NCBI GenBank assembly: GCA_036345935.2
Contig: JADWOT020000009.1
Location: 7,583,381-7,647,380 of the forward strand
Direction of reading: 5' to 3'
DNA length: 64,000 nucleotides
From: Taenia hydatigena
Taxonomy: Eukaryota > Platyhelminthes > Cestoda > Cyclophyllidea > Taeniidae
In this document: in pieces, positions 49,713 to 61,400 of the stretch
How the letters are laid out: the number at the start of each line of letters is the position of its first letter
Position numbering within the stretch: the first letter of the stretch is position 1
Made by a program: the position numbers and the translations under genes
The notes under the pieces: generated by a model
Told to the model about the DNA's origin: nothing
Seen by the model: the letters and a program-made list of their open reading frames with translations, nothing else
Databases searched by the model: none

Positions 49713-52017
49713 TGTTCCCCTTGAAAGAACGAAAACCCTTAGGCATATTTTCGAATTTCCTTTCAGTCTTTCATGTATGCATTTGTAACTTTACTTTGAC
49801 TTGGTCTTAATTCTTTCCCTCTCTTCCCGTCTGTTTCTCTCTTGGATTACTAGCTATCACCTGCACATTATTTATGCGAAAGACCTGCAAAACTGTCAGC
49901 TCCCTTAAACTCGCATATCAGACAGTCTATTGGTCTTTCTTTTGAATGCGTATAAAATAGAGCAATTGGATATGGAAACCCTTTTATCAATGTAACCTAT
50001 GGTTCCTTGTCTATTTCAGTAGCCTTTGACCCGGTGGTCGCTTTCAGATAACGCTGTAGCGAACCCTTTGCCCAGACTTTTTGCGTGGACCATCATAAAT
50101 ATGTGGGTGGAGAGTTTGCACATCAGAAGATATCCAAAAATTATAGCTATAATCTCAGCTCATGAAAAAAAGTGCATCTAAAGTACATCCACCCCGAACA
50201 AATCAAGCTTCAACGTGTTGTAATCGAAAACTTACCAGTTTTGGATGCAGACTAAACGGCGAGTCAATATCTTAACTATCTTAAACAAGCACATGATTAA
50301 GCTTATTCATAAAAACACGCTTTAAGGTTTAGTTCTTCATCAAAATGCTTGTAAGCGATAAAAACATTAGCGAACTCCTGTGTGGTCCAGTGATTGATGT
50401 TATTTCATTTGAAAAGCCTAGCAAACAGACGATTCGACAGGCTGGAATAAAGAAACTATGTCAACAAATGCGCAAACGGTTAGCCTTTTAACTCTAAACG
50501 TGTCTAACGTCAACAACAAAGCAGCTTTGAATTATAAAAATAATGCGGGACATCTGGCGGTGGAGTAAAATAAGAATTTGTATTCCACTGAACCAAAACA
50601 CTTGGTGAGGTTTACGTGCAACTTCTACCCGCGCACCTGAGAGAAAGGGTGGCCTTTAACCGAGGTGAGCTTTAACTTGGAAGCAAAAAAGCAAGTGGAG
50701 AAACTGTTGGTATATTTTAATTCCTAATAGAGTTACCACAATAATGTGTTCTTAGATTGCAATGGAGCAGAGGTTTGTGAATCCTGCTTTTGTAAAAAGC
50801 TTTGTCACTCAAAGCAAAATCTCAGGCCTAGCCACGCCCGTTTCTGTCTCATTTTCATCTTCCATATGTGCATCATATCATGCGTGTGGCCATCCACTGC
50901 CGAGATATGGTATCGTCATCATTATGAGGAGAGGCATTTTCCTCCCTCTTATCCCAGAGGGAACCCTAAGGCTGTATAAAGAAAATCATCGTGAACAGTC
51001 ACGTAGGCAGTCACCTACCGTACTGAAAGCAAGCGCAGTTTTCTAGAGATGAAGTGGTAAGTGGATTGCCTATGGCTAACCAAAGTTCTGCTCGTTTCCT
51101 CAACAAACTTTGGGGCAAAAATCCCATTTCTCTTCATATGCTAGTTAGTCATCCAGTGGGATCGGTAAACATGTTAGAAAGGGCTGAAGAACAAACTAAG
51201 AACCTTCAAAGCTTCTTGTCATCTGTCTTCCGATTAGTCTATGCCATGGCTTTACCACGGATTGAAGATGCTAACAATTTTTCCGTCTTTCACAATAAAC
51301 ATAGAAAGTTTATGACATTTTAATATTTAAGTCTTCTAACAAATAGCGAAACGTATTCCTTCAGAATTACTAAAAAGAGAGGCACCTTCTGAAATTCATT
51401 AACGGAATCTTATCGCCTAAACCACTTCTAAGTGGTTTATTTCTCTACTGTATCTCCCTGAACTTCTATGCGAATTTCACGGACGGCCTCCACAGCTCTG
51501 GAACGGATTTTACTCTCACAAATCAGATTACTTTAAAATTATATGTTCTTGTTAAAACCGACTTTTGTGTGAGGGCTCATAATGAGATAAAAATAGTGAA
51601 TGCAACAATCAGACATGCGATCAGGATTCGCAAGTCACTGTATTTAGCAGTAATGCCCTGAATAGTGCTATACCGTGAACACACGAACATTTTTGGCCAC
51701 CAAGTTGGAATAGGCCAGGAAATTCAAGACGGGATACGTGTCTAGTGTTATGCATTTCATGACAGGATTAATAAAAGTGCGTCAAGGCTTTATCAAAGAG
51801 CAAACCTACCATCCAAGGTAGGATAAGAGGAGTGGTTCGATTAGCGCAACATCATTCACAGCAGAGACATGCCACATTTTCCACCTATTCATAAAAAAAT
51901 AAAGTATAAAAAATATGGGAATGGAAAATCTGTGTCATCCTTAGGAAGTGGATTTGGAAAACCAAATTATCAACTCACTTAGTAATGAGTAAATCCTGTT
52001 TCAAAGTCCACACTTAC
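49713..52017. other. Merlin 3' UTR and intergenic
   Basis: The first 0.7 kb is probably 3' UTR. ORFs of 77-94 codons at 50746-51323 in different frames have no resemblance to known families. A strong donor-like gtaagtgg is at 51056, but no coding exon could be built on it. Confidence 0.4.
50446..50451 (+). promoter_or_regulatory. Candidate polyadenylation signal of the merlin homologue
   Basis: AATAAA 734 bp downstream of the stop at 49712; the first canonical hexamer noted on this strand after the gene. Confidence 0.35.
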
Positions 52018-52159
52018 GTCGCTGTCGGTGATTGTGACAAGAGCATCGATCAGCGTCACGTGTCGAACACCAATGCAAAGTCGTTCCAATGTGGCGATGA
52101 TTCCTTCATCAGGGGACGTCCGTTCGACAAGCATGGCAGTGTGCAAATCGAGGCATATT
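52018..52159 (-). other. Candidate minus-strand coding exon
   Basis: Read on minus, a pyrimidine-rich acceptor ccctcccaacag is followed by an open 142-nt stretch: ICLDLHTAMLVERTSPDEG, then IIATLERLC, then LIDALVTITDSD. It ends at a consensus donor GTAAGT. The peptide looks protein-like, but neighbouring exons were not found, and it overlaps the start of the plus-strand ORF 52073-53212. At most one of the two is likely to be coding over this stretch. Confidence 0.3.
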
Positions 52160-53212
52160 CTGTTGGGAGGGGACACGCCACAAACACCTCTTAAAGTTCA
52201 GACACCGGGTGATCCTGATTCTGATTATTTGAAAAGTCCCAACCTCAAGCTACAAAAGGAACAGGCTTTCTTCAACCAACCGTTGATAAAGTCAAATAGA
52301 TGTATTACTGAAATCTCATTGAGGAGCAATAAGCCTATTAAACCAGCCTCAACTTGTAAGCAGACCAAGAATAAGCCTGCTGTTCTATTTCACTCCAGAA
52401 GAACTCAGCAAGAAGCAGAAGTATGCCCCTTTATTTCACTGATACAAAACCTACCTGCTGTTGAACAGGAAGTAATTGTTATTGAGGATAAGCACACTCA
52501 CGCAGGCACTAAGACGGCTTCCAAACAACACGCAAAAGTGGTTGATATCGACATTCGAAAAAGTTCCCAAAAGTCGTCTGCACTAAACTGCCTTAAAAAA
52601 GACACTTTCGATCATCACCTGAGGCACGAATGCGCCGCCTATGACACGATGGCCAAAATGGATACCCTTAATGATCTGGAACGATCAAAGGGATGTAAGG
52701 CGGTTCAGGTGTCCATGCGCAACCAGTACACGTTGTCCCCCACAGATAGGGAGTGGGTCCGTGATCTGAATAGCGAATCCCGAACACTAGAATACACAAC
52801 TCAATCGCGTCAGTATCACGAGTGCACGGTCATTGATAATAGAGACACCGACACAATAGTGTCTGACCAAGATAATTATTCGAAGTTGTTTCCTCAGTCA
52901 CCCGCAAAGCATTGTCGACCTTGTAAGCGAAGCTGCGATGCCTCAGAGAGCGTTGAATCCCAACCTCCAACAATTAATTACGTCCCACCAAGGGAAGAAT
53001 TTTTTAAAACGTCATGTACAGTGGATCTGGCCAACCCAGACGCAAACTGCACTTGTGAAGAGACACAATCAGGGCCCTCATGTGAAAGCTGCGTATCGAA
53101 TGAGGCGCAAATCGGTCTCTCAGAGGCCTTCATGAGAGCCCTCCTTCGGGTGCACGAAAAGCCCTTTTTAAATGGTCTTTTAGGCCGAATAGAACAAATA
53201 AGGTTCCGTTGA
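52073..53212 (+). CDS. Hypothetical 379-aa protein, intronless
   Basis: The longest single open frame in the window; far longer than chance ORFs here. The frame is open from 51989, and the first in-frame ATG is at 52073 (start MQSRSNVAM). The next ATG, 24 bases later, is also possible. The product is polar and probably largely disordered, rich in Ser, Lys, Gln and Thr. Towards the end it has a Cys-rich part (CRPCKRSC; NCTCEE; CESC) and closes with a likely amphipathic helix (LSEAFMRALLRVHEKPFLN). There is no signal peptide or membrane segment. No family recognised. A plus-strand AATAAA lies about 195 bp past the stop. Its first 90 bases overlap a candidate exon on the other strand. Confidence 0.55.
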   Translation: MQSRSNVAMIPSSGDVRSTSMAVCKSRHILLGGDTPQTPLKVQTPGDPDSDYLKSPNLKLQKEQAFFNQPLIKSNRCITEISLRSNKPIKPASTCKQTKNKPAVLFHSRRTQQEAEVCPFISLIQNLPAVEQEVIVIEDKHTHAGTKTASKQHAKVVDIDIRKSSQKSSALNCLKKDTFDHHLRHECAAYDTMAKMDTLNDLERSKGCKAVQVSMRNQYTLSPTDREWVRDLNSESRTLEYTTQSRQYHECTVIDNRDTDTIVSDQDNYSKLFPQSPAKHCRPCKRSCDASESVESQPPTINYVPPREEFFKTSCTVDLANPDANCTCEETQSGPSCESCVSNEAQIGLSEAFMRALLRVHEKPFLNGLLGRIEQIRFR

Positions 53213-53407
53213 ATCAAGACTACTTACTTTGTCACTTCTTGGACTTCAGTATATCACACGAATTATTCCTACGCTTTATTCTTTGAAGTTGTGCTTTTAG
53301 GTCAACTTTAAATGGTCTCATGCTCTCATTCATTTTGGTCACATCCTTATTCCTGTGAAATGCACTTGTTCGGATGTAAGTGGGTTTAAAGTGATGTACA
53401 TTTTTGG

Positions 53408-53413
53408 AATAAA
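53408..53413 (+). promoter_or_regulatory. Candidate polyadenylation signal for ORF 52073-53212
   Basis: AATAAA at a normal 3' UTR distance (about 195 bp) from the stop codon, on the same strand. Confidence 0.45.
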
Positions 53414-54705
53414 TGTGGTTGCTTGAAAGCATTCAAAAATAACACAAATGTTCTATAGTACCATTTACACGTGAGCTTTTTATCAACAAACTCATTTCGC
53501 CTCCTTGGATGAGCTTCCATGTGGAACCAACATTCCTCCCTAATTCGATCATACGGCCCTGCAATGAGCGGTTGGATGCAATGCATTTTGGAGGTAATAT
53601 GAATGACACACCTACTAATGCCACGAGATGCTTCGCTCATCAACACTTCAGGTTGTCTGTCAACCTGCTTACAAGATTGGACGCATTCTGCTGCAGAAAA
53701 TTCAAATGTGCCGCGATGAAGAGGCATAATAAATTCACCAACATAGTGGCCAGTCTCGTACCCGATGTATCATCTCTTACCACTAAAAACATTAATTGTG
53801 AGCTCTAAGGTGGCAAAGATAGGAGATTACGACGGTGAACAAAGAGGCTTTAAACGAAACAGACTAATTGCAGAAACCGCCAAGATGAAAATTGGACAAA
53901 TACTCGGGCTTAAATAGAATCATTAAATTCAAAGTAAAAAATATATGCTCAAAAAGAGAGGCCGACTCTTTCAAATCCCTCATAGATTCCAGAATTGATT
54001 CCTCCACTTGATTTGAGGCTGCAGACTAAGCAGAACCTTTGGTTACAAGTACGACTTTCAGGATTTGAAAGTGCAGTAACCTTCGTAGCAATGCGTGCTT
54101 GGGTTTGAAAGTTAGACATAAAATACGGTATTAATGACGGATGCACATTTTACTATTTGGGGCGAATAACTAACAAGGAGTTTAACTTGTTTGTAAGGTG
54201 TCACCCTTACCTTTTTCAGAGGAGGTGATAATGTCAAAAGGTAATACAGAATGGTGCCTTTATGCTAACAGAAAGCAACCAGATGGTTATTATCCACTTC
54301 TCCACTAAGCAAGATCTCATAAGGCAGGATTTGTTTTAATGACACCAAACCTCAGCAAACAAAAGATGTATTCCCATGTAAACTATCACCTATACGAACG
54401 TCTTTTTGGCCGAATGGCGGGGTACCCTTCGATCGCGACTTTCCGCACTACGGGAAGGACATTAGAGAAATATTTTAGAGAAATCGTATGGTCACAACAA
54501 ATGCTTTGAAAAGCGCAACCAGCCAAAAGAACCTCGACATGGTATTTAGCACTCTTCCGCCTTCGCTGGTGGTACATAAAGCTAAGAAATGGATGTACCA
54601 GTCAAAGGGACCATAAAAGTGGGTGTAAAACTATACACATAAGGCCATTATAGGTCCTTGTTGCTGCTGTTTAGTTGTTAGGGTCTGTGGGTAAGCTAGG
54701 TGTCT
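53414..54705. other. Intergenic, nothing confirmed
   Basis: Overlapping open frames occur on both strands at 53386-53808 (113 codons minus, 99 codons plus), but neither has splice or family support. Confidence 0.35.
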
Positions 54706-55496
54706 TTAGTAGCCCTTGCGTCGAACCATGGCGAAGTGTGTGGTCTCCCAGTCATTCTTTCTTCGGTCACCGCGCTGCAGAGTGCCCGTGAGGATGTAAC
54801 CAGCATGAAAGTCGGACTGGGTCACATTGCTGGTAAGGAAGATGCAGAAGTGTGGTTTGCCAGCCATTCCCTCCTCGTCGTCCTTGAACTTGCCTGTTAC
54901 GAACAACGCGCCGTCGTGCTTTGTACACATAGCCTTTGCCCGTGCCACGTAGCGCTTATTTGACCCGCATGTCTAAAAGAACGAAAGAGATTCCGATGTT
55001 AGCTGCAGCGCCTGAACACGCCCTTCGGATTCTAATGCTACCAAAAAGTTACATTGATAGCATTTAATGTTTTACCTGCAAAATTTGATGTAAATAGCTA
55101 ACTTACAGGAGGCATTCAAACAGTACTTACTTTTTCCACTGAAAAATTTTGCAAAGATTAGATAACTAGGAGACCATTTGAAAATTGGACCATGTACCAC
55201 AAGTAAGTGGAGTTTCAACTCTGGTACCTTGACAGGTAGGTAATGCATACAGTGAGTATACCAGAACCGGAAGGAATGTGACAGGAGAGAACATGCATTA
55301 GAAGCCTTTGGCTCACCTTGACAACGGAGCAGTAGCGATATGTGAACCAGGGAAACCTTAGCTCCCATCGGTTGCACATGCTGGTAGAAGGAACGCTCTC
55401 GAAGGCGTAGAGTTCCAGCGACATCCGTCTACCATTGATCCGAATAAGCTTGTCGCACCGTCGACCAAGCGTCTCGTAATAGAACAATTGCACCAT
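54706..55496 (-). CDS. Conserved-looking protein of unknown function, 148 aa, two exons
   Basis: Minus exons 55496-55317 (60 codons) and 54972-54706 (88 codons plus stop), phase 0 at the join. The donor is AAG|GTGAGC and the acceptor ttcttttag. Exon 1 reads MVQLFYYETLGRRCDKLIR and includes LRFPWFTYRYC. Exon 2 includes KRYVARAKAMC, GALFVTGKFKDDEEGM, PHFCIFLTSN and HFAMVRRKGY at the end. It has no signal peptide or membrane helix. The alternation of short hydrophobic strands and charged turns suggests a small beta-rich fold. Codon use is GC-richer than the flanks, as in the other real genes. No family recognised. The frame stays open for some codons upstream of the first ATG, so a further 5' exon is possible. 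Confidence 0.65.
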
Positions 55497-58400
55497 TGCT
55501 ATCCAGCCGCCAGGTAAGACGTTGTCTATTTAGGGTTTATTTACGTAAAAAGCTTAAATTGCTTTGTAATCGTCAGCTGCTACTACTAATGCATTCGTTT
55601 AAAGATCCAATTGCACTAGAACACTGACTGAACTTTTAATACATAAGATAACAAGGGACAATATAGTGATGTCCTTTAATATGGTACCTATAACCGCAAA
55701 AGTTTCAAGCTTGACAATAAGCAGCAAAATCCAGTAGATTCAGTTGGGCTGGCTGCTCTGTCCCTACTTAAACAGTGATTAAGTTGCGTTTACCTATGGA
55801 TCCATCGAGTGGAATTAATTTTATTCCAAAACAGGTAATTTTCAAGTGTGCAATACAATTCCATAATTATGTTCAAAACCAAAGTGCTGTTTATCTCAAA
55901 ATGAAGCATTTTAATTCGTAAAACAAAAGCAGACGGCACATTTACAGCTGCCTTCCCTTCCAAAAGGGTGAAACAGCTGCTCTCTGCCAAAAATGCATTC
56001 TTAAACGGGAAGATGGAGAGTTTTTCCCACTTTAGTTCTTCACATTAGCATAGATGAATTGCATCCTTTACGAATGAAAAATTTTCTAGAATTTGTCCGA
56101 AATTAAAAACATTCAGCAGACGAGAAAGCAGTTAATAATTGGCATACATTTGTACGAAAAGCAACTTTGAAGTCGATAGACGAATGCTTTGGATGAGCGA
56201 AATTCTGTGCACTGTTGACACCTTTAAAGGGCCGTATGTGTGCAGGTTGCGAGCGCATCTCAATGGAAACCCTTCAAACTTCGTAGGTTCGTAGGTGCGA
56301 AGCTAAGCCGATGTGTAATATGGGAGATTTTGGGATCAAAAAAGGAATCTATGACACACATGATAAGTTTTGGAATTGAATAAATAATTGGCTCCTTCAT
56401 GAATGCGATAACTAATTGCCTCAATGCGAGAAGGCGTGAATGAATTGAAGTAAATTCGCGAATGTCACGTCAAGAAAACAAGTAAATAATAAGTTGTGAA
56501 ATAAAAATAATTATTGTTGCCAGCTTTTGGTAAACAACTTCTATGTGTTGGTAACGTTTAATAAACCAGAGATTTTGATATCAATTCACGATTTACTGTT
56601 TCATCACGATGGTGTAGTGTTTAGTCTTACATGTGAGATCTGGAAGAGACAGTTAAAATGTGTCTTATTGAGTTTCAATGAAATGCATTCCATTTGATGG
56701 CGGTGCGCATAGCAACATTCAATCCATGGCCCAAGAAAAGTTGGCCAATTGAAGGTTAATGAATCAAGCATTGCTTGTCTAGCATGGTGTTCGAATAGTC
56801 GCTATGGTCTAAACAAGCACCTCTTTCGAACGGTGGACAGGGTAGTCATTTTGCCAAATAGTTGCAGGTGTCAATATAATAGCATGCCTCTCAGGAGTTA
56901 GAAATCCATTATTTGATAGCAACTCTATGACATTACGCTCCTGTATGCAATGTGTTTTTGAGGACTGATTCTGAGTTTTGGGAACGCTTTATTATAAAAT
57001 CCATTCTTTTTTATTGCTAAACAAGTATCTCAGGCGAAGGAGGAGTGATTGATCGGGAGCAAAGCAATTCAATTACCACGAAAGAAATCTAATTTCACTA
57101 CGATGGGTGATGCGCAACAAATTTGATTGTGGATCCCCTATATGTTCGGTTACTGAAAACACAGAGGATAGTCAAGGTGACATTTTTGTACGGAAGTGAA
57201 ATGTTTTATAGCTGATGAAAAAATTGTTGTCCTTCAAATGTCGACTTGAGTGTTGCAATTGAAAAGTCATGCAGATGCACCGTAGATTAAAGCATAAAAT
57301 CGGTTTTCATTGTGTTAGGGATTATTTTCGTTGAAATTGGTTTGGTTTCAGATTCCTAAAGGGCTCTCACTTTGAGGCTGGGAGCAATGCATAACCCCAT
57401 TAAGTGGAATAAAATTGCACATTGTCACTAGCTAAGCGCTAACCTTTCTCGACATCGTGTATCGGCACGCCATCTGCCGTTGACACCCGATTATAATCAC
57501 AAACATAGACAAAGGGTTGGTAATTTAAAAACAGACTATGCTTTTCTTCCAGCGCTGGTGTGGAACATCTTTGTGTTCGTAGGTCTGTTACAGATAGCGG
57601 TGGTTAATGCAAAACAGGGAAAGTATTCAGTTAATGACGAGATAATGCATTTCCGACTCCATAAATAAGCTGAGATTAGCATGTCTACTCAGGTGCTAAT
57701 TGTTTGGAATTGAGACACTAATTTTAATTTATAATGCTCTAAAAAATCCCAACCACGACACCTCAAATGGCAGTAGGAGGGCGCTTCTTGGTGAAGTAGC
57801 AGCTACCGCCGGATCCACGGCCATTGAGACAAAATGACAATGCGCAATAAAATCTAAAGAAATAGAGTAGAAGTAACCGAAGAATACGTAGTTATTGAGT
57901 TAAGCCCTTCCTACAAAAGTGGTAAACATAAAATACGTGGATTAAAATTTTTTATTGGACGCAAAATACTTCATTATTTAATTTAATCCATGTCAAATCT
58001 TTTATCCACTCAATAATATGGCCTCGCATTAAGTTCAGAACTGTAATTTCTTAACCTAGCTAACTTCAACTGTTGAGCTCAGTAAATCACGACGGGACAC
58101 AAAGACAATTTTGACATGCATATTGTCAGCACAAACAAAAGAATAAGGAGAAGTTTGGCGTGGAAGCCATGCCTCAACACAAGATCACTTCTGGATTTTT
58201 GAGGAAACACAAGTTGCCTCAATTAACACATTGTCTTCTTGTCCAGCAAGAGACAGAATGAGGTAAGAGATAAGTCCTCGTAAATGGAATAATATGTTTG
58301 TGGGTAATAATAATTCTTACTAATAAGATTTCTCTCTTGAGGGATCGTCCCTGTCGCCAATGTCTAAAATAAAGTAACATTCTTCTTCTTTCTATCTACT

Positions 58401-61400
58401 AGGACAGAATTTAAACCTCCAAATAGCTGAGTAAGTCCAATCCAAATAAATCAAATTCTTAAACTAAAATGGATTAGCAGCAAAGGAAACGTACGCACTT
58501 AAAATCGAGAAGTCGCATTCAAAAATGCAATCTTTTAAGGAATTGTGTTACATTCGCATCTATAAATTATTCGACTTATAGCTCGCAGCCAAATAATTCA
58601 AAGTGAGGATTTGCGCTTGTCAAAGACCATAAAATGTCAGAAGCAAATATTTTTTGCCTCAAAGTGATATATTTGCTGCCTAGAGTCTAATTCAGTGCCT
58701 CAGTCAACAGGCATTAATTTGCTAAAATGTTTACAACCCGATGTAGTGGTTTCAAAAAGACCCAGTCGCCGCAAGTGGTTCACAAAGGGGAGATGGAAGA
58801 GCGACCGTTGAATCCGATATCTCAGGTCTTTTTAAAGAAAAACGTTGTGTGCGCTCTTTTTTGCCTCCATCTTCCTAAATGCTATGATATTAGGAATTGG
58901 ATGCAGATTCATTTTGATCGTAGCAATAATTAACTACCATTATATTCTCTAAAAGAAAAATAAACCTGTCTCCAAGCCATATGTGAAAACGCCCTTTGGA
59001 GAATCTCAGTTGAGCTTAGGTAACATAAATTTCTTTGAGCACGGAAGACTTCCCATTTGGTTTTAAGTAGTTTGCTTAACCGATGTCTTTAAGATACCTA
59101 CGTTTGCATTTGGAAGGCAAATTTCCTTGCGATCCTCGAGTTTTAGTGTTTTAAAGAAAATTCTATGCGTCAACTTTTGCACTTTTAATGCATTTTACTT
59201 ATCTCATCCGATCTTAAGGCAAAACCACGTTAATTAAAGTTAATATACATGAAAGAGGATCGAAATGGAGAGGATTAGTCATATTTACCGCTAGATAGTA
59301 AAATTTCGTTAAACTGCTATTGGAGCTGACTAATTTGAGATACTTGCAATTAGCCGAACTTAAAATCTTCATAACCGGTGCACTTCATTACACAATTAAG
59401 TCAGATTGAGTTTCAAATATGCCTTCTAAGTGGACAACAGAGAAAAAGGGCGGTTTCAAGGGTCATAGCATTGAACGACAGCAATAAGCACAAACACGAG
59501 ATATAAATTTACTTTCTTCTATGGCTCTACAGACCTAAGTAAGTAGAAGCTAGACAGCCTTTACTAGCCACAACTAGTCACTTTTCACTCACACTAATTG
59601 GAGTCATGCGGACTTATATTTTCTTATGTCTAGTCCTATCATTTTAGCGGTAATTCAATAAAAAGTAAAGAACGGCGGCTCATCCATTAGCTTAGAGGGA
59701 TTCCGCTGTTCTCTACCTCATATAAACTACCCCGATTTCGCATCGCATTACTTACCACTTTTGGAGAACCTTGCTACGGTTTTCACCTAAGAAGAGAAAA
59801 AGGCATGTCCAAAAGATCGGTGGCATAACCTGTCAGTGAAACAATTTTCAATAATCCGGCTAAATTAGCTGCTATGAGACAAAGCATGGCATTCGGCAGT
59901 TTAATGAATGATTGAACAAAGTTGCCGAAATAGCGCAAGCAATTAAAACTAGACATACAAATAAATTGCTGCCTTTATTTTGTATAAAGACCTCATTTTG
60001 TGAAAGTCTGTAATCATTGCTAAATCTCACATTTTGCCCAAACTTCGACCATAGGGTGGACAACATAGAGGTCACAAGTAGCAATTCCGAGAAAAATTTG
60101 AAAACCAAACTGGCCTAGGCAGTAAATAATTTGGGCGCCTCTATGCATCCTCCAACGTACAGGGTAACACTTTTTGCTTCTACTCACCAATTCCTACCGA
60201 TGGTTTGAAAGTAACAAACAAACAACTTTTATTTCTAATTTAAAATTGACTTTCGGAATAAAAATAACCCCTGGAAATAACGAAATCCAAATCTACCTGT
60301 TAAAAAATTCCTGAGGAGTTGTTAGGTTTTCAGTTAAAAGTCGAAGGTTAAATGCTAGAACATGACTTAACGTGCAGGCTATTCGATGCAAGCGTCTCAA
60401 TGAACGCTTCATCAAACATAAAACCAGTGACAAATCGCGATTGTAAAACACTAACTGACTCTGCGACACGCGTCCAGACCACCAGATATACATCCTAGTA
60501 GTGGATTGAGAAAGTAGGCTCAAATCTGCTTTGGCGCCATCATTTGTTAAGTACTTCACTTAGGTATGTAACGTAATCACTGTAAAATGCATGCATACAT
60601 GCCACCCTTGGCCCAACCATGATAGCGAACGTGGATACACGATACCATTTGAGAACGCACCAGGCACCGCCTAGTCCAAGGTATAGCAATAAAAAATGCT
60701 CACAGTTGGTTATCACTTCTTTGTTACACACGCGACGCGTCCTGTCAACCTATGGAAAAGTTGCATTTCGTGCAGTTTTTCTGACAAGTTCTGACTGGTA
60801 AATGCCGAATGTTAAGGTCTTTCAAAATTTGAATGACAATTCGAAATTTTTGGAAGAAATTTTAGTTGCTAACACAGAGCCTTGGGAGCTCTCGTTTGAT
60901 GCTGCAATCGATGAATATTTTGCACGTGTCACTTAAAAAGACCGCGAAGCCATGCAATTTTGGGCCCAAACGAATTTGTATGGGTGTTATAACTTTCGCC
61001 ATCGACATCATCGAGATTTAGTGTAGCCTTTATTACTTTATGGTAACTTGTTGTACCAGGTTGTGTCGCGAACGGAATGTATGGACTTAGAGGGATACTT
61101 TAAGAATGGTTATATTTTATTGAGGACAGGTTATGGTTGCAAATCTGTGAAGAAAGATGCTAAATAAGAGGTGTTTGACCATTTTCAGGAACGTGTTCCT
61201 CTGAACGCTGGTTTAGATCAGACAGATCTACACTCCAGAGGGGACGCAATCAGTCGCCGCTATCGCAATAGCTCGGAAGAAACATTAAGGTCTTAAATGT
61301 TTTAAATGGCATTGAAGCCTCAAATACAGCAGGCAGGAAGGCTTTGTTTCGATAGATAGAAACTGATAAGCAAGTTTACACTGAGACATTTGTCGTGGGA

